This document shows positions 47,025-58,629 of a stretch of DNA of 64,000 bases, piece by piece. Source of the stretch: Thamnaconus septentrionalis (Eukaryota > Chordata > Actinopteri > Tetraodontiformes > Monacanthidae); contig CM020502.1 in assembly GCA_009823395.1 (NCBI GenBank), positions 16,285,944 to 16,349,943 of the forward strand, read 5' to 3'. Numbering within the stretch: the stretch's first letter is position 1; each line of letters opens with the position of its first letter. The notes beneath the pieces are model-generated. The model was not told the DNA's origin and made no database searches. It saw nothing but the letters and a program-made list of their open reading frames with translations. Made by a program: the position numbers and the translations under genes.

Positions 47025-47935
47025 GCTGCATTTCCATGACATTTTTTGAAAAATAAAAGCAATATTTAGAAAATTTCGGCAAAGTACAATTGCAATTTGC
47101 AGGTGCTTCCATTTAATGGCGCGAAGCGCATAAACCATAATTCTGGTAAAATCCTACTTTGCGAGATTTACGAAAATTACGTTTGCTTTTGTTTTTTTGT
47201 TGTCCAGAATGGTTGTTGTATTTTTCTCTTTGGTTACTTGTAAAAAATATTCCGTCACCTCCTTCGTCCAAACATAATGCGCCATTTTCAATTGAAGTCA
47301 ACTGGTCATGTGACCTTGTACATCATGTCCGCTAACGTGTAAATGCAAAAAAAAGTGTTTTCATGACACTTTTGCGATATACCTCTATATAGATACCTCG
47401 TGAGAGCATCAAAACCTTTTCGCCATATTTGAGAGGTTTTTCCAAGTTTAGCTGTTTCCATCACCAGTTTTTTATTGCCATATTTAGGTCTCGTGCAATT
47501 CCAAGGGTGTGTTCTCATTGCCTCGCCACGCCTCGCCACGGTGCGCCTCGGTACGATTGTTTTCATTGGCTCTGTGATCACGAGAACCTGGGGGGAAAAT
47601 GTATACACATATAAATATATTTGTACACCATCAATAGTAGCTACTTGTATTCACGGTAAAATGTACCTGACACAGAAGTTCCGTGTTGAAGGACTTGGCG
47701 TCGATGTCCGCTCCGACAGGGAACATCGACGACGACACTGAGCCAATCCAGTGCCCTGCTCGTCGCTACGTCACCACTAAACTCGCTTCGTCTCGCTTGG
47801 ACCCTGAGCGATTGAGGTACCAAAACAGCGCCCCCTACCACCGTGTAGCGGCCAGTGCGAACACCCTACAACCGTACCATGGCGAGGCGAGGCGAGGCAA
47901 TGAGAACGCCCCCTAAGTGTCATGGAAACACGGCT
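47025..47935 (-). mobile_element. PIF/Harbinger-like element, copy 3, split by a nested MITE
   Basis: Left end 'gctgcatttccatgac' at 47025. The element continues to 'gcaattccaag' at 47505 and resumes after the insertion with 'tgtcatggaaacac' to about 47935. On the minus strand it contains the Myb-like start near 47290 (MAHYVWTKEVTEYFLQV). Joining 47505 to 47918 restores the order seen at the end of copy 4 ('gcaattccaagagtaatgg'). Confidence 0.7.
47506..47914. mobile_element. 409-bp MITE with about 37-bp terminal inverted repeats, nested in Harbinger copy 3
   Basis: The left end contains GTTCTCATTGCCTCGCC and then 'acgcctcgccacggt'; the right end reversed contains GTTCTCATTGCCTCGCC and then 'tcgcctcgccatggt'. 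Flanking AAG (47503-47505 and 47915-47917) may be a 3-bp target duplication. The interior has a CpG-rich segment with 'gtcgatgt'/'acatcgac' inverted words at 47700-47732. No coding potential. Family not recognised. Confidence 0.75.
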
Positions 47936-48516
47936 GGTGTTGCATTGATGACATTTCTCAACCCTTCACATGATTTTACTTGGGAAGGAAGGGGGGGAGC
48001 CCCTCATTGGAACAGGATCCACTTTATAGTGGAAGAGGCAAATGCAGGTGCTCTCTCCTTGTCTCCAGATGATAAGGTGTCGGTAAGTCCCTCGACTTCC
48101 CGGGGAGCTTTGACGGAGGAGTGCCGCTGTGGTTTTATGAGTTGTCGACTGCTGCAGGCCTTCTTGTTTTTCTTTATTTATTTTCGTCTTGGCACTCGTT
48201 TGATCTCTTGAGTGTTTTGCTTTTTTCAGCTCCGTCTTTTGTGTTCAGGTTCGTCCTGTGTCTTTTTTCAGAGTTCACGTTTGGTTTGTCTGCTTTATTT
48301 TGAAGGCTTCCTTCTGCTGTGTCTTCCCTGACACTGCACACCTGTATCGATTACCCGTATTGGTTTCACTTGGCTCTCGTTAACCTCACCTTCCCTATTT
48401 CGCCCCAAAGCAGCTAGCCTTGTGTGGCTGCTGGGTTTCTTTGGTCTGCATTTTGTTGTTCCTTGAGTGCATTTGTGCTCAAACACTCACTAAAATCACA
48501 TTTAGCAATGTCCTTC
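47936..48516. other. Non-coding stretch, T-rich
   Basis: 48140-48480 is pyrimidine-rich with 'gacactgcacacctgtatcg' and 'ttaacctcacc', similar in style to 18700-18900 and perhaps a decayed retroelement end. Not resolved. Confidence 0.35.
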
Positions 48517-48547
48517 AAATATAAATATATATATATATATATGTATG

Positions 48548-48613
<66 letters not shown>
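48517..48613. repeat. (TA)n microsatellite with GTAT interruption
   Basis: About 97 bp of TA with 'atgtatgtatgta' near the 5' end. Unlike the arrays at 36835 and 37986 it is not inside the TTAA MITE. Confidence 0.96.
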
Positions 48614-48614
<1 letters not shown>

Positions 48615-50949
48615 CAAATGGAAGTAAAAAAAGTCCAATAGACGAGTCCTCTGTGGTTTCTGCACTCCAGTGACGACTGCATGCGCGCTTGTTGGACTGT
48701 TCTGATGACACGCAGATTTACAGGAATTTGTTTTTGGAGCTGGGGGAGTAATGGACTGAAGTGATGACTGTTTTTACAAACAGACCCAGAGCCTTATCAG
48801 CCCACTGTGTGTTTGCATGTTCCTGGTTAGAGTGAAACATTTTGTTCTCTGGGGGTCATCAAGGGAGAGTCAATTTGTGTCCTCACACACACACACAAAC
48901 ACGTTGCATTTAGGACAGGGAGTTATAAATGACAGCTATGATGAGTAATAGATTAGACAAAACTTTTTTCTTTTTTTTTTTTTGCACCAGCTGCCGTTTT
49001 ATTTGTGATTTTGTGCGTTCTAATTCTCCTGAATTGTGCTTTGTGTCTGTTTGGTGTTTCACAATCCTATTTAGAACCGTCTCCCCCTAGCCTGTGGTTA
49101 ACCATGCGAGACGTCCACATTACATTGTCTCTGAAATATCCATTTACACAGAGAAAGGCTCCAGCTGATCATTCATTTCCCTCAGCAAGTCCCTCATATT
49201 TAGCGCCATTTCCGAATCAATGGCCGAGATCTGTTAATAACAAGCTTTCAAGCAGCTCAGTATTTCCAGGAATTACATCCATATCAGATAACTCTGCGGC
49301 TATTACACCCACTACCAGCAATCCGTTTAGAAAAAGATGGTGTTAGAATGTTCAAACCCTCTTGCAGACTATTTGTTTTTCACACTGGAACATGAGCTGG
49401 CTTTTAACCATCACAGCAATGTTTTGAAGAAGAGGGTGAAAAAAATCCCTAAGAGAAGCAATAAAATTTAAGAACGTTTCTGTCAGCAAGTCAAAAGTCT
49501 GGACTGATCTGTCTGGGTTCCGTTTGTTGCTTTCATTCCAAGTTTTCAACATAATCGGTAACGATTTTGTTTTTCTTATTTTGAGCTGGGAAATTCAGAA
49601 CTAAGAAATTACTACTCTAAAGAATAAAAGTCGAGCTAGAAATTGTTTTGGGCCGTGGAACTGCAAATACTTGGTCAGCTGCATTTTTTTTCTTTACATT
49701 GTACGCACGCTACAAAATGCAATGTTATGGGATTCGGTAAATGCATTGTGTTCTGTGTCTGGCAGTTACAAATCACATGCAATCACAAGCTTAAATCCCT
49801 GTTTATCCTATGCAATCTGTTTTTCTTACCTACAAACAGGGATAAAAATGTTTGTGCAAAGAGGGAAAATCTGAGCCTCAAATTAAAAACAAAACAAAGG
49901 CCGGTGCCCCTCTGAAAATTGAGACAAAGTAGACTCTAAAAAGACTCTTTAGAATTTTCTGAGGCGCAAAAACGTGGTGGGATAAAATTTGAGAACTGAT
50001 TCATGGCCCCTTGACAATTTAATACCAAAAACGAATCAGTTAAATGTTTCGCTCGGTGGATTTTCACTTATATCAAACCCTCTGTGTTCGCCTCGGCCAC
50101 CAATTTCTGTAAAGTGATAAACAATGCGAAACAGCGTCATCCACCAGGAAAAGCCCCCCCGGTGCTTTTCGTGTTATTCTTCGGCTGCGCAGTTGCCGTC
50201 CACTTGTGTTGTGAGTGAAACTGCTGCCGCTGCATCGTGCGCGTTAATCTCTTCAGCAGGATTGTTGCAGTACATCAGACGATGGCTTCCTCCTCTGGGA
50301 CTAGTAGCGGGGTTTTGGAGAGACGCTCGGAGCAGCCACGTCTCTTTCTCGTAGCTCCCCTGCCTCTTCAGGATGTTGGATGGTGAAAACGATGCCGAAT
50401 TTATTGAACTAAGAACTTCTAGACGGCAAAAATGGACCGGCTTGAACTGCACAAATTTCCATCCATTGTTTGTTCCTGTTGAATCATTTTCCTTCACGTG
50501 GTATTTGATTGGTCAATTGACTTCAAACAGCGTTTAAAAAAATCGCCCCAGGAGATCTTGGGAAAAAAAAAATGTTTTAATTAATCTCTGCATACACTAA
50601 ATACCGTTGCGGATTAATTGAGAAAGAAAGCCCAGCAAAAATTCTGCATTTTGCGGCTGTATTTTAAAAGGCTTACAAAAGCGATTGTGAGGAGTCAGTA
50701 GCTTCGTGAAGTAGGTCCTCCATCTGAAGTTGTGATGCAAATCATACGGGTTAAGGTGTAGGGCGCTTTTCATTGTCTTCAGCGACACCGCGACCTCAGA
50801 GGGTTAACGAGTACGAGCCAGTCCGCTAATGAAGACATGGCAAATAAATTAAAACACAAAGGGACGAGCAGAGCTCGGCAATAACGTTTAAGATCAACTG
50901 AATGAACTCTCCCGATTTTCCCTTATCAAACGTTGCATTCCTTGCAATC
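48614..50949. other. Non-coding stretch, possible conserved element
   Basis: T-run at 48970-48983. 49080-49330 has balanced composition, no repeats and words such as CCAGCTGATCATT and GTTAATAACAAG, and could be a conserved non-coding element. No exon supported. Confidence 0.3.
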
Positions 50950-50972
50950 GTCTTCTTCTTCTTCTTCTTCTC
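50950..50972. repeat. (CTT)n microsatellite
   Basis: Six to seven CTT units with a TCC interruption. Confidence 0.9.
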
Positions 50973-53792
50973 CTTCTTTGAAAATATCCAGCACTCTAGT
51001 TGACAGTAAAAGCTCGTTGCTGCCCTCCTCGGCTCACCCAAAGTATTGCTTTGCCATATTTCCTCGCGCCCATCGTTTTATTTGGTTTGTTTGGCTTTGT
51101 GGCCGTTAGGAAGCATAATCAAAATCGTGATTAAAATTCAATTGAGTGAGCAGGCCGAACTTGCACAGTGCTGTGGATTGTGCAACCTGACGGAGGTCGA
51201 CAAGATGGATGCGCTCGAAACCCCAGTCCAGGAACAGTGCAATCTTTGGTTTGACATCTTCTGAATCGAGGAATCGCCCCCCGCCCCCATCAAACACATA
51301 ACAGCGACGTGTTTACTGTTCGACACGTATTCGTCCAAGCGGGTAACAGTACAGCTCCCTCATCCTAACGCCTCCCTTTCCTCCCCGTTTGGAGCCCTGC
51401 GCGCATACTTATTGCTCATTCACAGACCTGCGCATGCAAAATGTATGAGAGCTAAATATATGTGCTGCCTTCTGTTTCACGAGACGACTCCAGGACTCCT
51501 TTCTTTACCTGCTCGTGAGGACTGTTTTCCTGCACTTTGTATTTTTGACGGACAGCCAACCCTCTTGAGCTGATTGGGTTTCCTTTGCGCCGTCCGCAAA
51601 CACCGCCACTTTAAAGTCTCTTGTAATCTGTGAATGATTAAATGACTGAATAACATTTTCAAAGGGCCCCACTTATCTTTGTTACGTACATTAGCTGGTT
51701 CCAGGTGCTGCGATTTTAATACGAAAGTCAAAGACTAACAATATTAAATCAAAGTCATTCAGTCACGTTAACGTAACTGCAATTACTCTGTCACAGGCTG
51801 TATGACTACAATGTACAAGTTTGCGGTTCACATCAATGTCAGCCCATTACAGGGATCTAATGGAAGGTGTAATTCTTTTAAATGTGGATGTCATTTATAA
51901 ATATACATACCTCTTTAGGCTCATAATTGCAGAGAATAAGGTCCAGTGAGAAAACATGAGGCATTCATTGAGAGACGGTGACGTACAGACAACTGCTGTA
52001 GTGCTTTATCAGGTAAAGCAGTTGCCTGAAAGTCAATTACCAATACTGTGTTTCCACGAAGCCTTTCGATGGGCACAAAGAAGGATATTGCATTAGGCAA
52101 TTTAAGGAAAAAGTATAATTTGAAGCAACTTTGTCTGATTTGTACTCACAGTGATTTCACTCTTTTTCCAATTCTCTCAAATTAACTTGCGTTCACTGTC
52201 TTTACCATCTCAGTTGTAATGACAGAGCTGTGTGGAGATTTATATTGGTTTGTGTTGCCACCCTGAAATGGAGTTAATTCATAATTGTTCATTTGACCGA
52301 CTGTTTGACCTTTTGGCCTTCCTTCCTCTGCTGTCACGGATGATTAGATTGGAAGATTAATCGGAGAAGTTTTTGTATCTCCATTACGTTCATTAGGCTT
52401 CTTGACATAATTGATCGAGAGGTGAAACTGGTTTGATCTTATTGTAGGGCTGTGCACAGCAGCAACACTTGGTGTGAGTTTAATATCAATGACAGTTTTG
52501 ATTGATCCGATTTTGTCATAATGCAATTAGACCTGTGAGATTTAAAGTCTGAAATTTCGCCCATCCATTGCGCTAATGTGAATTCTGATCGATGTCAGAA
52601 TGTTAGTGTGTGACATGACCAATCAGCATCCAGCAGAAGCCACGTCTGGGATTTAACTGTGATATAAAAAGGCAGCTACTACAAGCTTGTCAGCAACAGT
52701 GCCAGCCGCAGTGTGGATGACTGCACTCATGGCATCTTTATCAGTACTGGACTACAATCCTCTGTCCCTTCTCTTGGACTCGATGTCCCCTTGTTATGTC
52801 AATTTTCCAATATTTTCCATCGCAGACTGGAGTGGAATTGCCTCACAAGATTTGTCTTCAAATAAAAAAAAGACAAAACTCTTGATCTTGAAAATAACAG
52901 CTTGTCATCCCCCCGGTTTTAGCTTCCTGCTAAGATGGATTTTTATTCCGTTCTGCATGTTTCAAAGGGAAATAAACACCATGCTGGGAGTTTTATCAAT
53001 AACCCCAAAGAAGTCAAGGATAGAGATTTCTATTTGCAAATGGAGCAAGGCCTTGAGAATTTTTTTTTTTTTTTCATTTCATAGTTTGTATTTGTTACAG
53101 CTATCTTTGTGTCGATCTTGGGTGCACAAAATTAACCCCGTCTCAGCCCAACGTCTCGGTTCTCTCGATAACAGGAAACCTCTTGCTCTAATCATCAGCC
53201 AGCTGTTTGCCTTCTGCGCTACAGTGGAAATAAAATGTTCTCCACGCTCCCGCCTCTCAGCTGCCTCCACGGAGGTTAGTGCCTGGGCCTCTGGGCTCAT
53301 TTATACAACTATCTGCGGCGGCATCATCAGCGTTATTTCCCAAACATATGTGTTTCAAAGCTCACACATCTGCTGATGCGGCTCACGCACCTACTGATAA
53401 TTTCATTCTGCTGCGTTTCTCAACGCGGCTCTCATTTGCTCAGCGGGCAAATGGTGCAGCGCTTCTGCCATTTTGCATCGCTGAACGCACTTTTATCCCT
53501 CTGTCTTGGTAATTGTCCTCCGTCTCACAGCAGATATGGAGAATAAGAGCGTCCTTCTTGCATTGGTGTCTCTCAATTAACAGCATTGTGCACGCAGTAA
53601 ACTCAAAGTGCCAATCTGTTAGGTTTGTCTTGCTTTGCATCACCTTCCGTAGTTTCTTCTTTGACATTCAATCCCAAAATCTCAAGAAGAGCCTCATGTG
53701 TGAAACAGTCAACAAAAAGCAAAAAGTACAAATTAGAACCAAATGAAGTACAGTGTAAAATGGACAACAATTTGGTGTAATTTACTAGGAAT
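50973..53792. other. Non-coding stretch
   Basis: The 229-codon frame at 52687-53376 runs through unique sequence with stretches of Phe and Ser and no domain; a T-run at 53060-53073 lies inside it. Nothing else recognised. Confidence 0.4.
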
Positions 53793-53967
53793 GTCCGATA
53801 ATATTGGTTGGCTCGATGTTAACAGAATTCTGTAATATCTGTACATATAGTAATTGTTTTTTTTCCTCGATAAAGAAAACCTGACAACGTAATGTCTGTA
53901 TTTCGCTAAATGTGTCTCTAAATGCACCGCACGTTTGAGGACCGTATCCAACTATTCTGGGAAGCAA

Positions 53968-53998
53968 AACAACAATAACAACAACAACAACAACAACA
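53968..53998. repeat. (AAC)n microsatellite
   Basis: About nine AAC units with one AAT interruption. Confidence 0.93.
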
Positions 53999-54245
53999 GT
54001 GTGCAGCTAGCCGTGGCGAACAAGCTTTTTTTTTGCCACTCAAAAAGTCTCATCTTCGGATACAAAAGGTTAAACTAAGGGGTGATGATCCCACGCATCC
54101 TGAGTCCCGACAAAAGTCTGTCAGGATGCTAAAATGTTCTGGTTTACACCAACCACTGAAAAATGTCTTCGCTAACTAAGAGCCGCATAGAACGAATAAA
54201 GCATCTCACATTTTATTTTATAGCATAAGCTAGGCTACACCAGCA

Positions 54246-54268
54246 CTATGAGATATGATATCTCATAG
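54246..54268. repeat. Perfect palindrome, 11-bp arms
   Basis: CTATGAGATAT, one central G, ATATCTCATAG. Confidence 0.9.
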
Positions 54269-54470
54269 CCAATGTTACATGGACAATGTTAATGTGTGGA
54301 GTGCTTTTAGTAGAGTGTCACAATGAAATGTGTATTGTGTTAATTTCACAACAGGTGTCATATGGGATCTGACCAAAAACAAATTTTTTGGAACAACACA
54401 TATATCGGTATTGGTTGATATAAGAATCAGAAATTAAATGTTTGGACAATATTGGATCTTGGCAAAAAAA

Positions 54471-55588
54471 AAAGCCAAATCCTGTCATTTACACATTGCA
54501 CAATGAGCACAGGCTGGTTTAGGTCAGTCAACAGATTTCTTTTGAATTAAATAATTCCTTGATTCTTCCGTCAGTCGTGCGGCAATGATTAGACAGAGGA
54601 GAGCACTTACTAATTTTCCCCCGTGGCCTCGCAATCAGGGATTACACAACCAGCGCACCACCACTCTGCAGCGCCACAGCAGCAATTTGTCCCATCACTT
54701 TCCCTGCACTCCTTTTTCTCGTGTTCTCTTTTACGCGTTTTTTTTTCACATGGAGAAAAGGGCAATCGAATGTGAAGAGCCGCTGAAGGGAATTCAAGGA
54801 CGATCTCGCAGATATTTAGTAAAATAGACACCGATTCGCTTCCCTCGCCTTTACAGCCAGGCACGACCCAGTGGCATTACATGAAAGGAAAAACTGTGAA
54901 ATGTAAATCATTTCTCCGGATAATTATAGTTGCTGATTTGGCACGCAAGTGGTGATTATCCACAGCAAGACATTGCAAGATTTAAAATAGGTTTGGACAA
55001 AAAGTATACCTATACATTTATTACAAATTAAAATCCTCAGAAATAGGTAGGATGGTTCTTTGTTGCCGTAATGCTTTCCATTCTCATGCCCTTCGAGGCT
55101 GGAATGGTGCTTATGCAGTATAAATAATTGAGAGCATTCACATGTCCTTTGTGGAGATATAACATGTCACATAACAAACGCTTTTATAAGAGCAGGTTAC
55201 ATGAAAAGGATCTGCTCCGGCAAGACAAGGAAACAACGGTAAAGAAAGAATGCCTATGTAAATGTTTTCACCCCCAAATGGCGCTCTCATGCTGTGTTGC
55301 CATAGAAGCCCGGTTCACTGTGTAATTGCTAATGCGCTCATTATCTAGGGGGGTAGATGAGAGAAGGGGAAAGGAAATGTACAGCTCCGCTCAGGCTCCT
55401 TGTGCTATACATTGACGTACTTTACTGCTTCGTAGAGCGTTATTTGCGTCACAGTCGTTTTGGGTGCATTTTGAAGAGAAACGCAATCACACACAGCGGG
55501 CAGAGTGTGAACTCCTCACCATTACCTTTCCACAGAAATGGAAAGACATTTGCTTCGTCAGGTGCATTGCATAAAACAACTGGGTTCC
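54471..55588. other. Non-coding stretch
   Basis: No exon, array or element end recognised. Confidence 0.4.
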
Positions 55589-55770
55589 AAGTGATGTATG
55601 ATATTACAGCTTTCTGGCCAATATGGTATCTGATATGGATGTGTCCTATATGGAACAATAACCAATATTTCAAGTGCTGATGTTCAAATTGGGTTCAAAG
55701 ATTTCTGGCTGATGCAATGTCCAATATTAGTGTATCATATCGGCATAAACTGATATTTCAGATGCCGAGA
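55589..55770. repeat. Second decayed 'GATATC/TATCGG'-type repeat
   Basis: Words 'ggccaatatggtatctgata', 'aataaccaatattt', 'atcatatcggcataaactga' and 'gatatttcagatgccgag' recur with spacing, in two loosely similar halves (55605-55685 and 55695-55775, each ending 'gatgttcaaat' or 'gagattcaaat'). Possibly related to 53793-54470. Confidence 0.35.
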
Positions 55771-57017
55771 TTCAAATTTTGCTCATCCTGAAAAATGAGT
55801 CCTGTCTCGCTTCAAAGTTTGCTACATCAAGATACCAGCCGTAGCTGTTGAGCAGCTTCTTTGAGCTCGAGACTAATGCTCACTCTCTGTACTGTGCATT
55901 CACACCTGGTTGGTTTTCTTTCTTTTTTTTTTTAGCAGTTAATTAAGTCAGCTGGCATGGCGTCTTCAGGATCTCATTACTTTGCTTTTGCATGTGTTGG
56001 GTATTCATGAATCTTCTTTGAACAAAGCAAAGTACTCGCACACCAGAGGAGACGTGACTTCTTGTTTAAATTAAGTCTGTCCTCCCATAATGCTTTGCTG
56101 CATGACTTGACTCACATATGCACACCTCATACAAACTGAGAAAAAAAGAGAAAGAAGTAAGAGACAAAAAAAATCTGTTTTTTTTGTCTAATTTTACTAA
56201 TCAAACTAATAAACTACCACTACTGATATGCACATGGGAAAAAATAACTGCTATCAGTCAATACTAATGGTCGTAGTCAACAAAGTACTTTGCATCCCTT
56301 CTGTGTTAACTACAGGAAGAAGGAAAGTCATTGTATTCTCTAATCTAGGACTCTCAAATCACTCAGGCGTGGCAGTCAACAACTACGAGAGTAAAAACCA
56401 ACACATCATTCTCCCATAAATTACGATCTAGTTTCACTAATCAGTGAGTGCCAAGTGAGGCCTGCCCCTCTTGACAGCATATTTGATGAGCTCTGGGCCA
56501 CCAAAATGTAGCTCATTGATTGATTGGTTGGTTGTCTGGTTGATGGAGTGACTACTGATTGATTGATGGCGTAATATTCAAGCAGTAACATTTCATGTAT
56601 TGATGTATTTTATAAGTGCAGCAGCATACATTGTAAAACTGGAGATTCCAGCTCTTGAAGGTAAGAGACATTTAGGACTGCAGCACCACTGATGGACTGT
56701 GGAGAAATAAAGCAAACAACAAGAAATGCTACCAAACTATTAAAAAAACAAACCATACTCAATGCATTACAAATATTACAGTACGTGTGTAAAAGTGTGT
56801 ACCGGATTTGTATTTCCACCCAAGGTTTTATATCCCATCAGATATTTTTTTGCCATTATGCTCGATACCATATTTGACCACGTACAGTTTTTGTTTTAAA
56901 AGAGTCACATATCTAAAATGAAATCTGTATTTAGTCCTGCTTAAACCAACAATGCAAGCCAGTGCTGGACCTCAAAAGCAAACATTCATCTGTCCATTTT
57001 TCACTGCTCTGCACTGC
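55771..57017. other. Non-coding stretch
   Basis: T-run at 55923-55934. A (TTGA)-like repeat at 56515-56568. Nothing else. Confidence 0.4.
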
Positions 57018-57092
57018 GAAGACGGGATTACGCCCTGGACGAGTCACCAGGTCATCGCAGAGCCAACACAAAAACAAACAACCATTTGCACT
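57018..57092 (-). repeat. Fragment of the SINE-like family of 161-378, opposite strand
   Basis: 'gattacgccctggacgagtc', 'atcgcagagccaacac' and 'caaacaaccatttgcac' read backwards give the same order as the end of the copy at 161-378 ('tgaatagttgttgtctttg', 'ccctgcgatt', 'cttgtcaagggtgg'). Confidence 0.55.
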
Positions 57093-58109
57093 TGGATGGA
57101 AAATCAAAGATGCAAATAGTATTGTTCTTAACGGACTGGCTCCTCCTTTTCACAGGATAAACTCTTTCCCAGTTACAAACGACTAATTTACCCAGTCGGT
57201 GACTTGAGACTTTGTATTTCCCAATAAAGTCAATATAACCATCTAATTCTGTTCCCCACGTAGTCTTTGCTAAAAAGCTTTTATTCTAAAATGTACCTTT
57301 AATTCTCTGAGTTTTACATTTGAAGATGTGGTGACAAATGTTTGCGCTTTCTCTTCATTGTAATGTCAAAATAACCACAAGACCCACCTAAAGCTGCGCT
57401 AACATCCATTTTGAGCCCTTGAGCTCCGCAAACAGCAAACAAAGGACACTGTGTTCGCTGCGGGGGAGAAACGCCTGGCCCAGTCCAGTGCGGGTGTGAC
57501 TGCGGGTCAGTGCAATAACAGGAGCATAATAACACATTCCAAGAGGGTCTCAGCCTGTTGTGTTAACATTTACTACGTTTCACAGAATCTGGGAGTACGC
57601 GAAGGTTAATACTGATTGACAGAGAACTCGGGGGAGAACAGAGTTGTCGGGGATTTTCTGTAGTTGATTCATTACTGCTTTTAAACGTGATGCATTTCAG
57701 AGACATTTTTCAACCTTTCATTCTCCAGCAATAGAAGATTGTGTCTGTTGGACCTGCACACACTTTTCAGTTTCATTGGCATTCTTCAAATTAGCCGTTA
57801 TTCAGTAAATGGCCAGAAGCACCAAGTGGACATTTTTTTTAACATAAGATATTTTCTTTAACCTTGAAAATGGTCCCTATTTAGGATGTTTTAGCCTTGA
57901 ACGCAGCCTGCATTTACAAAGGAAATTGAAAATGTAGAAACATTTACTTGGAAAATGGATGGATGATTGATTGAATTTGGTGCTTATGTTTTTGTTTTGT
58001 TATTTTTGTTTTTTTTCAGCCCAGTTGAATAGGACCAGAACAATTAGGGAACTAAGAGGAATGATGATGGGTTTTTGTAATGAAAAGGTGGAATGATGCT
58101 CCAAGATTT
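57093..58109. other. Non-coding stretch
   Basis: Nothing recognised. Confidence 0.4.
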
Positions 58110-58629
58110 GCTGCATTTCCATGGCAGTTTTTTGCAAAATAAAAGCGATACTTCTAAAATTTCGACAAAGTACAATTGCGATTTGCAGGTGCTTCCATTT
58201 ATTTAATTTACGCGAATCGCGTAAACCGTAATTCTGGTAAAATCCTGCTTCGTGAGATTTACGGGAATTACATTTGCTTTTGTTTGTTCACATTTGTTTG
58301 CTGTCAAGAATGGTTGTTATTTTTCTCTTTGATGACTTGTAAAAAATATTCTGCCTCCTCCTCCGTCCAAACATAATGTGCCATTTTCACTCGAAGTGAA
58401 CTGGTCACGTGACCCCGTACGTCACGTCCGCTGATGTGTAAATGCAAAAAAGTGTTTCAATGACACTTTTGCAATGTATCTCCATTTGGATGTGTCTGAA
58501 AAACCTCCTCATGAGGGTGTCAAAACCTTTGAGCCAAATTTGAGAGGTTTTTCAAAGTTTAGGCATTTCCATGATTTTTTTTTTTTTTTTAATCGCAATT
58601 TGCAATTCCAAGAGTAATGGAAACACAGA
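58110..58629 (-). mobile_element. PIF/Harbinger-like element, copy 4 (near full length)
   Basis: 520 bp from 'gctgcatttccatggc' to 'gtaatggaaacacag', opposite in orientation to copies 1 and 2. On the minus strand the Myb-like start near 58380 reads MAHYVWTEEEAEYFLQV then KEKN and a frameshift. The blocks 'caaagtacaattgcgatttg', 'ggtcacgtgaccccgtac' and 'caaatttgagaggttttt' match copies 2 and 3. No clear target duplication. Confidence 0.7.

Larger units (their letters stand above)
53793..54470. repeat. Decayed 'TATCGG'-type interspersed repeat
   Basis: It begins 'aatgtccgataatattggtt' and ends 'tatatcggtattggttgata', 'tcagaaattaaatg', 'ggacaatattgg', phrases of a fish repeat built of 'CCGATA'/'TATCGG' words. 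Inside are an (AAC)n tract at 53968-53998 and a perfect palindrome at 54246-54268. Ends approximate. Confidence 0.45.

Noticed and set aside
48517..48613. TA array considered as a third MITE-derived array
   Set aside because: Flanking sequence shows none of the TTAA MITE blocks.
52687..53376. 229-codon plus-strand frame
   Set aside because: Longest frame in unique sequence, but it contains a T-run (poly-Phe) and no recognisable motif or splice-consistent context.
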